A stretch of DNA of 64,000 bases from the NCBI GenBank assembly GCA_964023275.1, contig OZ029917.1, positions 20,150,488-20,214,487 on the forward strand. The letters run 5' to 3'. A program made the translations under genes and the position numbers. This DNA comes from Norana najaformis. Its lineage: Eukaryota > Annelida > Clitellata > Crassiclitellata > Hormogastridae. This document shows, in pieces, positions 1-12,700 of the stretch. The notes under the pieces were generated by a model. That model was not told where the DNA came from. It was given only the letters and a program-made list of their open reading frames with translations, and searched no databases. Position 1 is the first letter of the stretch, and each line of letters starts with the position of its first letter.

Positions 1-260
1 CAACCATGGAGAGGTTCTGCAACCAATCGAATGCCTGTCCTGTGCACACTTGCTGCCTCAAGAGATCTCCAGATGCTGCATAATCTACCAACTGCGAGAG
101 AATGCCGGATGGTGAGGCAGCTGTGTGCCACGAGTGGGAGACCCCATCACTTGTACTCATTCCTCATCTTGGATGCAATGCATTCCTGGAACTCTGAACA
201 TGGTATCATCTGTCAACTCTGGATGGCATGTGGAAGCCCACTAACTATGACTTTTCTAGT
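1..260 (+). repeat. Fragment of dispersed repeats (62.1 kb-like and family C-like)
   Basis: Bases about 20-110 resemble 62,095-62,180 (shared words such as ACCAATCG, ATGCCTGTCCTG and AGATGCTGCAT with substitutions). Bases about 188-235 resemble the family C repeat near 29,020 (AACTCTGAACA, TGTCAACT). No long reading frame is convincing. It lies downstream of the WWE exon on the gene strand, so it is probably intronic. Confidence 0.45.
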
Positions 261-342
261 TATCTGAGGACTACATGCTAATTGTTGAACTCTTGTTCTT
301 AATTACATATTTTTTATTCTTAACATCATAGAGGCTAGTGTT

Positions 343-415
343 ATGAGCGCCTCTGATTTGTTTCTCTTGCAGCAGCACTATATAAATTTCCATATACAAA
401 TACAGTTACAATCAA
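343..415 (+). repeat. LINE family A 3' tail fragment
   Basis: GAGCGCCTCTGA followed by CTTGCAGCAGCACTATATAAAT matches, with changes, the 3' end seen intact at 38,938-38,990 (GAGCACTTCTGATGAG ... CTTGAAGTGGCGCTTTATAAAT). Same orientation as that copy. Confidence 0.5.
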
Positions 416-523
416 ACACTAAGCCACTCCAAATCAGGCACAATAACAAGATTGTGAGGGGCTGCTGGTACCTGACTGATATTCACGGTTACCAAACACT
501 GGTTACAGAATTTAGTAACTTAC

Positions 524-725
524 CTGGTATGATCCTTTTGATGGAAACTTTTCCACCTTGGCCGCGATCATCTGTCATGTCCTTGAAGTTAATCTTATGT
601 TTAACATTCTTTGAATCGGTGTACTCTAAAGATGATTCTCTCTTGTGATGTGCTCTCTCGATGGTTCCAGTAGCATATCGTCCATAATTTTTAAATGTGC
701 CACCCTCATTGTACGCCCAGACAGC
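524..725 (-). CDS. PARP14-like: PARP14-like exon 23: WWE domain
   Basis: Residues about 2266-2332. Reads AVWAYNEGGTFKNYG with a downstream GKVSIKRIIP, the start and end expected of a WWE domain, which in PARPs commonly binds iso-ADP-ribose or mediates protein contacts. The acceptor is a TTTTGCAG at 726-727 and the donor is CCAG|GTAAGT at 524/523. It enters in phase 0 and leaves in phase 1, so at least one more coding exon lies to the left. The PARP catalytic exons are expected there. Confidence 0.9.
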
Positions 726-3700
726 CTGCAAAAGATGCAACAAGGATGGTTAGAAAGTTGACTAGCAACAAAATATTCTCCCTTTCAGAGCTAAAAATGG
801 TCACAGACGGTAAAATATTAGTATTATTTGTGCTACTATTAACACTGTATTTTTAGTCGGACCTTTGTAACATTCCTTAAACAGCCAACATCAAGCTCAA
901 ATACAAGGAATGAACAAAGTTGACTAGCAACAAAATATTCCCTTTTTTCAGAACTTTTTTCAGATCAGTATTATTTGTATTATTATTAATATTTTTATTA
1001 TGACTTTGTGACATTTCTTAGAATTCTTGCTCCTCAAACACTATGAATGAGCAATTGATAACAGCAAGTAGGACCAGCTAAATTATAATCTAATTCACCC
1101 CAGACCAGCAGTAATAGCATGCATAATAATTATTCTTAGCAAATGATAACAGACAGTAATTTTGCCAAAGGATGCTGGACTTAAAATAACAGAGGGTGGG
1201 CACTTCATAAAATTTCAAATGACGTTTGCTCTTTGGGGTGCTTATGATAGAGAAATTTGTTTGTAATAACAGAATTTGAATCATTCGCCATTATTATTAT
1301 ATTTATATAAATATGAAAGGAAATTTTTAAATATTATGTTTACATTTTTAAAATAATAAGTTCACAATGTGCTAACTAATAAGCACAATACTGATGTTCA
1401 GCTGTACTTCGGCCTTTCACTCAAAACTGAAAACATTGACCTGGAACCGAACCCTTTTGCCTATCGATTTTGTTTTGACTGAGCGCCTGTGAATAAGCTG
1501 GTCCCTGCGGTGCGGCTTTCGTTGAGCGCTGTAGAAATCTTGGAATTACGATTACAATTACTTCTATTTTTTAATTGATTTAAATACCTAGTAAATTTAG
1601 CGATTTTATACTGGTATGTTCTTTTAAATAAGTTAGATATAATTTTCATTTTTTTTCTGCAACAGAATCTACCCTTCTTGCCGTTAATAATGACATCACT
1701 ATAGATAAGGGTAAAGTGACAGCACTTGTTCTTCTGGACTGGTCTGCTGCTTTTGATACTGTAGACCATTCTCTTCTTTTGATTGTCTCCAGCACTGATT
1801 TGGGGTTTCTGGTCCTGGCTACATTGGTTCCCAGTCTGTCCTTCATATCTCCCTCTAACAGTCTCCTTTTATGACAGGTGTTAGCATATTAGTTATGCTA
1901 CCATTAGTGTCAGTCCAATTTTACATGTTTACATAGTTCAAACAAGTTAATCAAATGAATATAGTTCAAACAAGCTAAATAACAAGATCTACGCTTATAC
2001 AGTACTTAAAATCAATCCTCATCCCCAGACTTGTTCATACCTAAGACTAGAACTTTCTTAGAATTGGGTTTTTTTTGTTCCTGGACCTAAATTTTGGAAC
2101 TCTCCTCCTGCATCTGTTTGTTCTGCTCAGTCTCTTATGTTGTTTCGGTTGCAGCTTAGTACTTATCTTTTTCAGTTGTCTTTTACACAATAGGCTGTCT
2201 TTTGCAGTGGACTGATTTTCTGGTTATTGATCTGACTGTTGCTCGATTTTGGTGGTTTATTGGTTAGTGCCTAATGCATTAGACACCGGCACTAAAGAAG
2301 TTGCTAATTAATAATAATAATAATATAATATAATAATAATAGCACTTCTAAATATTTATTAGCAGCAGTAAAAGGTCATGATTTTTTTACATGTTTTAGT
2401 TATTGGGGTTCAACCCATCCCAATTACTAGCAACTCATTTGCTCTGTTTATTATACATGGGCCAAGTATTAACAGAAATCAAACCAAGGTCAATGTTTTT
2501 CTGATCATTTCCATCATTTCAGTATGGAACATGTTGAAGTACATCAAAATGGTACAGCAAGCAGTTTACAATAATATGCTAGCAATTATTAAGTATACTA
2601 AAATGTAATATGTTGGGAAATTTTTGAAATATCTCAACAACACAATCATGTATGTATCATGCATGTATCAAAACGCTTATACAGCACCTTTTAAGGACCT
2701 CTTAAAAGCTCTACACACTTGGCTATCTAACTGTTGCTTGATCTAAACAAACTGAATTAAGAAGGTTCAAAAATACACACTGAGCAGAGCCAAATAATGA
2801 CAATGAATGTGTTCCTAAAACTGCTTGATTACTGATATCGATATATACTAGCAAAAATTATTGTACAACCAGCCCACCACTCATGCAAACACAGTAAATG
2901 ACTGTCACCTGGACAGAAAATAGTCAGCAGTGCTATACAAATGCCACTTTCGCATTTTAAAGCAAATAATCTGTTGTCATTTACCTGCTTTGCAAAAAGC
3001 TCCAGTTCTTTTGAATTTCTTTCCTTAGTGACCATTCCCAATAAAATCTCAAAGATCTCTGCTGTGGCCTTATTGATGTCACCATCTTCTGTCACTATTT
3101 GAATTTTTTGGCGATTAGTTGTCTTATCGATGATAATCTGCACTGAACATTGCTCCTCCAATGACTTTAACTTTCTCTCCTAAAAATAATTACAACAAAT
3201 ATATGATCAGTTTAAATCATCTCCCATGTTCATTTTAACTCGTCAACTGTCTTTCAAATTATCCCCTACTTTCAGCAATTACAAAACATAACAAAGGGAT
3301 TAAAGTAGTTTGAAAGACTTTCGTCTTGTTGTGTCTATTGCACATTTCTGTCTTAATAACAAACCTCCTAAGTTCTGCTAAAAAAACTTCAGTTGCATCT
3401 ATTGATGTTACAATCTAAAATTATGTTAAATTGACGTTACAATCTAAAACATACATGAATTGCACTGACAACTGTTTGCCTGAAAGATCCTGTAAGTTTC
3501 TCAAACAACTGTATCAGTTGCCTTGATATGGTTTTTCTTCCTCTGATTTGTAACCATCTCCACCCACACATTACAGCCATTACCGCTCTGCCTCTGTACC
3601 TCATGCACTGTGTCACTGTGCATCGTAGTATCAACTACACATGCTTTTCAGGACTATCTGCTCTTGTCTCATTCACAGACACAGAAGTCAGTGATGCAAG

Positions 3701-6700
3701 TAAACAAGCAGAATCATTGGGTGACAATAAGCTAAGCAACAAACAGCAGTTCCAATCCAAAAACATAATATTTCTCAAAACTGCTGTCAGAAAAAAATGA
3801 TTCCAGTTATCCCAACATTACATCAAAAATGCAAAGTCAGAAGGTCATGAAACTGATCCAAGACTCCAAGTCAGTGTAATCCATTGGCTTTTGTTGAAAA
3901 CCAGAGGTAAATTAGACATCTAATAACAGCACAATATTAAAATAATATGGAAAATAAACCTGATCATGAGTTAATTTGGAAATGGCTTCTTTCACTGGTG
4001 GAGACTCAAGTGTAACTTCTAACTTGGTTTCTTTGTAGTGTTGTTGGATGTCAGATATGGCCGAACTGACATTAAATTCACTGAGACCATAAATTCGCAG
4101 AACCAATTTGGACTGTTGCAAACGTTTTGTCGGTTTTGCTTTTCTAGTCTTATACACTTTTTTTCTGCCAGTATCCTCTTTCGAATCATCATCAGCTGTA
4201 AGTTGATCTTTTAAATCATTAAACAAGGCTTTTGCTTTGTCTGAAACAACAGAAGCATTCACAGTGCATTAACCTTTTTCCAGATCTGAGCAAAGTGTGC
4301 ATCTAAAACACTTTGAAAATTTTACAAGTTGGCAAAGTAACCAGATCTGGAGTCATTGAACACCACTGCTTTCAGGGTCTACATCTAAATACAACCTGTG
4401 AATCACCTTTTCATTGTTACCGTTCAGTCAGTCTATATATGGAGGTGACATCTGGCCATTGTATAAGAAGTCATGTGGATGTTTTAGCTGAAAGACCCTA
4501 TGTCCACTAGACTGAATATTCACAGGATGGTGAAAGACCAAATATGGAAAAAGACAGTTTGAAGAGTAAAGTTTTGAAATGCTCCAGAAGATAGGGGGAA
4601 GATTCAACAAACCGTGACTATAGGATTACACTGCTCTATTCTGTCCACTTTAAAAAAAAATTAACCTAATAGTGTGTCCTCTTTCAGAGTGACAAAGTTA
4701 TGTCCTGAATGGTCTACCTTATCTATGGAAGCTTTCTTCAGCGCTGTCTGAAGACTATACTGCAATATATCCACAAATTTGGATGGTACATGATTTAAAT
4801 TTAAAACGATAAAGGTGCAAGTCCACATCCAATGGTATATATCATTTTGTGTCATGTGCATAGTTACTCTAATGCAACCTTAATTAAGTGACGTCTTATT
4901 ATATTATACTTCTGAACATGTGTCTTGGACTTGTATCATTACAACACTGTCAATGTTAGTGAAAAACTGATCTGTTAGCAGTAATGTACATTGCTATTCT
5001 GCAGCATGATGGACTTATCTTTGTATAACATTACTGGATATCTAAAAGAAATTAGAGTAAACTCTGGTGATAAATTTCCACTGCACTTCCATCCTATACA
5101 ACTCAAACTCACAGAACATGAATTTATGTTAATAATTGCATTCTATCCATGCGAACATGTCACAAGCTACTTGAAGATATTGGTTAAAGTTGCTTAGTTC
5201 TTCACTCGTCACTGCCAGGGATCAATATAGAGCAGCATAAGTGTTCTATAACTATTTCTTAGACAGGGAAGCAAAATCAGCCACACCTTAATCTCACTTC
5301 AGTTTGAGATGGACAAACGAAAATGCAGAAGTTCCAAAACTTGAATGTGAAAACAATCAACTAAATTGTAATTCTCACAAGACAGAGCACAGAGAATGAT
5401 TTGTTGAACATGCTACACAAGCATTTGGTTTGAATATGCAGTTTACTAGAAGCTTCTTACAGAAATTAATAGCATTATTACAATGGCATTACATAACTTT
5501 TAAATTTTCAATATAATTTATCTAAACACAGATATATAAAGATATATACATATATAGCAGACTCTAGACTGCATTGCATACTGATAATCATCTTGGTCAG
5601 CCGCTGGTCCACAAAGAATACCGAGTGGGATAGCTGAGTAACGGATACTACACTTCAATCTACTGAAAATTTCTTAATTAAAGCAGCATCTAATTCACCA
5701 AGGAGAACATAACTATCTTAAAAAATTGTAAAATTTACAGAAAGCTTGCCTTTAATTAATAATCATAATGCTAGTTTAAATTTGACCCTATCATTTCAGT
5801 CATAAAACAAAATATTGGCCTAATGATGGAGACTAATAAGTTGGTCTAATACGGCTTTTCTGATCTTGGAAACATTAGAAAAGCACCAAATTAAAATTTC
5901 TAAACTAACTTCTAAATATTTTACTGTGCAACAAAAAATATAAAAGAAATGAAAATATTACTACATTAATTTTGGGGAACTTGTTCAAACATAACTAAGT
6001 CTAACCTGCTGCCTTGGACAAAATCTTTTTTAATGGTTTTCCCTGCAGTTTTAGTGCTTGCTCAGTTGCTTCGATGAAATCATCCAGCATTCCTTGATCC
6101 AGGATGGACACAGTAACGGTCTGAAGAAACTGTGGTCGCTTCTGTGAGAAACTGTCCACTTCATCAACAATGGCTTCAGCAAGATCTTTTATTGTGACAC
6201 TGCCACGACCTGTGAGTAAAGAAGCCAGTTTCAACCATTCTGTTTGTTCTGTCAGGTGAGAAACACCTCTGAGGAGTTGTCTTGAAGAGGCCCTATATAA
6301 ATGTTCACTAAGGATTATGATTACAACTACGAAGCTGACTTCAAAGTGTCACTTGGATCATTTATGCGGCATCTGTTCAAGATGTTTAATGAGAAGCGCT
6401 CCCAGCCTAGTCTCTGCAAGAGAGCAGTTTTCAAGTCTGCATTGCACAAAGTGAACAAGTTTCCCCCTTACACTGTCAACTGTCAGCATAAATGCCAAAA
6501 GTTTTAAGCAACACAACTTCAAGATGCAGTTTTAAAATGTGTCCAAACTTTCAGCCTCTTGAACAGAAGCTGAAGGCTGTTCTACACATGCAAGCCACTG
6601 ACCCAAAAGGCCCAATCATCAGTTTGAGTCTTCATTCATCGCAAAAAGACATCAGCAGACTGATAATCACAGCTGCTGCAAAGATCAACCTTTTGTGTAA

Positions 6701-9700
6701 ATGTAATTAGCAACTTCTATCGCACCAGTGTCTAATGCAAAAGACATCAACCGATGGTGCATCAAAGCCAAAACCACAGTCAGGTCAACAGCCAGAAGAT
6801 CAGTCTGTTAAGACAGAGAGGAAGCATATGGTGGATAAGCATTTTGAAACTGGTAAGACTTAGGCTGAGAACAAAAACAAGCAATTTAGCAGAACGCACA
6901 GATACAGGGAGTGTGTTCCAAACTTTAGGTCCAGCAACTGAAAAAGCTTGTTCATCAAGAACAGGTTTAGTCTTACATATGACCAGAGAAAGACAATCAG
7001 ATGACCTAGTTGAATAATCATAAGTCTTGGAAATAAGGACTGATTTAAATATTGTTGTAGGCCAAAGCTCAGTGTTTCATAAACTCTAAGTCCCAATCTG
7101 AAACAAATTCTTTGCTGAACAAGAAGCCAATGCAAAGACTTAAGCATAGGAGTTATATGCTAATATTTTGAAGTATTTGCTATGGCTCTAGCCAAGGAGT
7201 TCTCAACTCTGGAGTTTCTGCATCTTTGATTTTGTGACACGAAAAAGAATAGAGTTACAGTAGTCAAGGCAACTGGGGACCAATGCGTTTGCAAAAGATA
7301 TTCTTGAAGACATGGGGATAATTGTCTGATGCAATTGCAAAATAATGTGGTGCACAGTTGCAACAAAACTTATAAACTAGAAGGCAAGAGTTTGATTTTG
7401 ACATGCTCACTGATCTTGAGCCATGTAACTTGTCTCCTCAGAATCAAACCAAAGTTTGACGTGGTGGGTCACATCCTTTGTGAGACACCAGGAGACAGAC
7501 TTCAGCTGTCTCAGAACACCAAGATCACAAAACTTGATCCTTGGCTCTACTGCATCAGCAACAATGACAAAAGGGTTGCAGTCTGATATGCTTACCCTGC
7601 ATAAGGACAAGCATAAGAGAAACCTGTCTAAGAGGAACTGAGCTGCAGGTGACTGCATCTTATCAAGTCCGTGATGTCACTAATGTAGCTCACTAAGATG
7701 GGTCATAGACACTGGACATCAGTGACATCACATGACGTCTGCAGGGTTAGGTACATATGAACACTATAAAAAAATTCACTTCACCATTGAAAAAAAATTA
7801 AGTGACAAGAACAAGCTTGATGCTCAGCTTTAACATGTAAGCTACTACAAAGCTTGTTAAAACTTCTTTTAAAAATGCTATAAAACTATTTTCAGCAAGA
7901 AATACCCAGTATTTCAAGCTAATATGCTTAGGATACTGACCAACTCCCACTGGTGGAATTGCAATGGACTTCAGCTGCAACCTATCAGCTTCATGCAGGA
8001 CATTTCCAATCACTGCTTTCCAGCCCTTTGTGTCCTTGGCAGTTATGTGGAATATGCATTTGCAAGACAATCGCCCTCCAGAGGACACTGCCATGCCACC
8101 TTGAAGACCATCTGCAATGATAAAAATCAACACCAGTCTTCTCCAACTTCAAATTTTTTGGGATTGGTAGAGGATAGATTGCCAATGTGTTTACCCTTAA
8201 TCTCTGTGTCCAGAGTTCCAACCCCAGTGCACCAAGTAAAAGTGACATTCACTGTTGTATGTGTGCATGTACATAGCTGGATATTTATATAGCACCTTTC
8301 AAGTACCTCTCAGTAGTGCTGTTGTGCAGTTGTGCCATGTTAAGCAAGCAGATTTGTTGTCCAGATATTGGATTGCTCTTGTCATGCTTGCAATTCAGCT
8401 AAAAAGATCCTCAACCTATGAGAACTACTGTTAAAAAGGTATGTAATAAATAAGCAAATAAACGTACATAAACATACATAAATTTGCGACTTCACTGGTA
8501 CAGTGCCTCAAGACTGAACCAACCTCTAGAAATGAATAAAAAGGAATCAAGTGCTGGCAAATTATAATAAGACCCTGGGTCAGATTCTTGCAAATTCTAG
8601 AGCTGAGTATGTGAAAACTACATTGAGAATATAAAAAAACGTGTCTATTATCTGCATAACTTACTCTTCAAACATTCAGTCTGGATTTGACTACCTGCAG
8701 CACACAAGATTGCACGTGACAATTTTCCTGAAGTCAACAAACATGTAAGAATGGAATAAATACTATTACCAATAGATAACTTAAGTGTTCTCTTTAATTC
8801 TCTTTAAGTTCAGAACTCAGACGATTTTATGAACACAGTTTGAATTTGGTGGTACATTCCTGGCCTATTCTGAACAAGAATTATCTATCAGCTGTAACGT
8901 GATCACACCTTAAATGGGTATTATGTAAATTTACAGTACCATACACTGCATCTCAGTAAATTATTTGTAAAAGAGTGTGTGAGCATTTGTGATTCATAAA
9001 GTAATACTAACATACATAATACCTAATTATTCATATGCTTTTACCAATCCTGAGTTTTTTGAAAGAATTCCTGCACTACTAAACTTGTCAGCTCAACTGC
9101 ATTATTTTAGAAATTTTGACATTATTGTAAACATCCATTACCTTAGCTATGATCATGTCATGTCATGTAATCATCTCTGGACTGGATCCAGTCGTTGATT
9201 TCTCTATGACACCCCTCCACAAATCTCGTTTCCCGGCCATCTCCTCAAGGGTCATTCTCCGTCTGCCCTCCGTTTTCCCATAGATAGTAACTCCGGCACC
9301 TTTCAGATCCTCTTCAAGGCAATCTATCCATCTTCTTTTCGGTCTTCCCACTGCTCTCTTTCCGTCCGGTTTGTATTTAAAGATTTTCTTTGGATTGCGG
9401 TTCTCCTCCATCCTCAGGACATGTCCTGCCCACTTCATCCTTCTTTTCTTGATCACATTACTTATCAATGGTTGCTGTGTTCGTTGTCTAATACTTTCAT
9501 TCGTTACATGGTCCTTATAGCTAACTCTTAGTATTCTTCTGAGCCATTTGTTTTCTGCTGCATTCAGTTTCTTCTCCATTGCTCTTGTAATACTCCATGA
9601 CTCACATCCATAGATTAGTACTGGGATCACGCATGTGTTGAGGATTTTTAGCTTTATCGCCAGTTTTATATCATGTCGTTTGAAGACCTTTTGTAACCTG

Positions 9701-12700
9701 TTAAAGGTTGACCCTGCAAGCGCTATTCTCCTTTTGATTTCTGTTTCTGATCCTCCCCCTGCTTTCATTTCACTTCCCAGATAGACAAACTTATCTATTA
9801 CCTCAATTTCCTGTCCCTTAAGCTTAACTATTGGCCCGTTGTATTCCTTTTTTGTTATGATCAGCTATGATCAGACTCACCCATTTTCAGATTCAGTTTG
9901 TCATTTGTCCCATTAATAATGGCATCTGATGACGATCTTGTGATATCCTCTTTTTTAACCAGAAATTTAATGTCTCCAAGTTGACAGTCAACAGCAGTCA
10001 CTCCTAAAGTAAGAATTGCAAGTTTCAAGAAGACAAAGCTAGAAAGCACTTTAAAGAAAATGTACCTTTATAAATCTTGGGGAACAAAGTGAAACTGAAT
10101 AAACTGCATAGACTTTACCATTTAAATGATTTCAATAATCACTGATATATAAATGTTTGCTACATAAATATTGGCTTAATAATTATAGTAGATATAAAGA
10201 ATTTCTTAAAATTGCACATTTCTTTGTGTTCATCAGTATGAATTTTAAGCCACACATTAGACTTTTCAAATCAATAAATGGAAGTTCAGAGTTAAAGCTG
10301 TACATTTAAATCAAATAGTTTTATTTATGTTTATAAATTTACTACAATTTCAGTAATTTACAAATAAATAATTGTTAAACTGATTTTTAAAAGTGTACTT
10401 TCTTAAATTTTGATGCCTGCCATTTCTTTAAATTCTCAGCCTACTTTAACTTCTCATAAGAAATATTATGCTTACTCCTAAGTTAGTTACCAAGTTCATA
10501 AGTAAAAATTTTGAATGCTTCCTCTCACCCGAACTTGCTCTTGATGGCGAGTAATGCGTGGTTCTTTTGGCATATTCATGACCACCATGATGATGCCTTC
10601 TTTGCCTCCTACCTCCTCTTCCATGAATTCTGTTACTCTGACTGTCAGGGTCTTGACCATGCTCTGAAGACTCGTCATCATCTGTATAACTTCTTGCAAC
10701 TTCCTGTTCACCATCTTCATCTTCATCAACACTGCCATCATCCTCTGCATCGTTCTCCTCCTCTTCTTCTTCCTCCTCCTCCTCCTCTTCCTCTTCCTCG
10801 TTATCATTATCCTTTATGTCAACATCAGCTTCATCATCACTACCACCTCCCACTGAAGCAGTGTTTCCAGCACCACCTGAAGACTGGAGCACTTTTTCAA
10901 ATGCCTTAAAAAACAAAACAAAAGAAAAGAAATATGTTAAGTACTGAAGGCATTGTTTAAAATAAGTTCAGTATGACCCACAATAAAGTAAGTATCTGGT
11001 AAGCTTTTGTTGGTAAATCTATCTGAAATTACCTATCAGAATGTTATTATGTATTATATATTAGAATTAGCATTTAATCTCCTTTCACTCTTGCCCATCC
11101 CTCTGTAACTAATCATCTTAAGTTCTCTAACTGATCCATATACCACACTACACCTCAATTCTAGAATGATCTCCCACTTGAATTTTGCAAATTCTCTGTT
11201 CCTCTAACCCTTCTGTCATTCACCCACCATTATCTGTCTCAAGCACCCCTATTTATTACTCCTCACGCATTCCATTCAAAACTGAAGTCTCATCTTTTCA
11301 AGAAGTCTTACCCTGATCCATCCAATCCAGCGCATTCCTGTTTCACTAAACCGAAACCCAACCCACCATAACAGCTCCTCTGTCCCCTTCTCTCTGATCT
11401 TCTGGCAACCAGACTTTGTTCTCCCTATGGCATCGTTGGGCAACCCCGCTGACTTGACACAGCACTCGTGAATAAGCTGATGCCTGTGCTTAGCTTTAAA
11501 GCAGCGATTTAGAAATTCTCGAGATTACAGTTACAAATATGATCTGAAAGACATGATTCAACAGGAGTAACAGAATGAAGCAACAGTGAATCATAATGAG
11601 TTCTCGAGACGAACAACGCATGGCCTTTATTATGTGTAGGAAAGGTAATGAGCCGTTTCATGTCTAACCCTCCAACATATCAAGAAATGCTGAAGAACAA
11701 CGGTTAGCTACATCAAAATGAATATTAAAGTCACCCATAATAACTATTTCGGAAGGGGAGGAAATCAAATATTCATGTAATGACTGAAATTCACTAAAAA
11801 TCAGTCAAAGAGAGGGATGGTGGACCAAAAATATTCACAAGCAATACCTGTTTGTTGCCAGAAATGAGTGTACAGGACCTGAAATGACTTGACTGGGAAT
11901 AGGCAAAGTGAGTCTGTGCAGTGGGGGATATAACTTGGAATTAAAAGCAAGTTCTTACCTTAACTACTAACTACACTGAGGTTCATTTACAATAGAGAAG
12001 GTTGAAGCAGTAAGATCAGAAATGAATGCCAACTTATCATTAGGCTGAAGCCAAGTCTCGTTAAGAGCAATTGTATGAAAGGAATGCTCATAAAGAAATT
12101 TATATTTGGCTGCAGCTTTATTTTGAAGATAGCAAAATTTTAATTGACTGAAATCTAACTGATCCAGGATTTATTTTCAGTATCACCAACCAAAAGAAAC
12201 AACAGAAGCAGATACAAAGACAGCCCAGGAAGGACAGTCAGAGATGTTCTACATAAATTTTCATTCAACCCAGAACAGAAAAGTGAATCCAACATTCAAT
12301 TTTTCTAAACACCTTTCAGAATGAGTTATTAATCACAAATAATGAAATATGAACTGGTTTTCCTTAAGTAGATAATGAAAATCAGATTATATGACTAACA
12401 GATGGATTTTAATCTTTTCTTGATTTTCCTAGTTAACAATTGCCAGTAACGAGGATAAATTACAACTTCACTCACATCTAATGTTTCCTGATCCTTTTCA
12501 TAAATGACGAACTGAATTTCAGTCAGTGAAGTTTTTGGCACTTTTGTACTGAATTTGAGGGCCTCCTCAATCATCAGTTGTGTCACAACATTGCTTGGTG
12601 TCCTTAGTTTGATTCCGGTCCCAATGGCTGGAAACGCCAGACTGGTCATGCCATCATCACTAGCCATCTGCAAAGTGCTGCTCATGAGTTTCCGAATAAC

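Noticed and set aside
7924-8292. Plus-strand frame of 122 codons
   Set aside because: Antisense of macrodomain 3 exon 19; no homology recognised.
10511-10909. Plus-strand frame of 132 codons rich in His/Leu/Pro
   Set aside because: It is the antisense of the acidic poly-Glu exon; the GAG/CTC repeat keeps both strands open.
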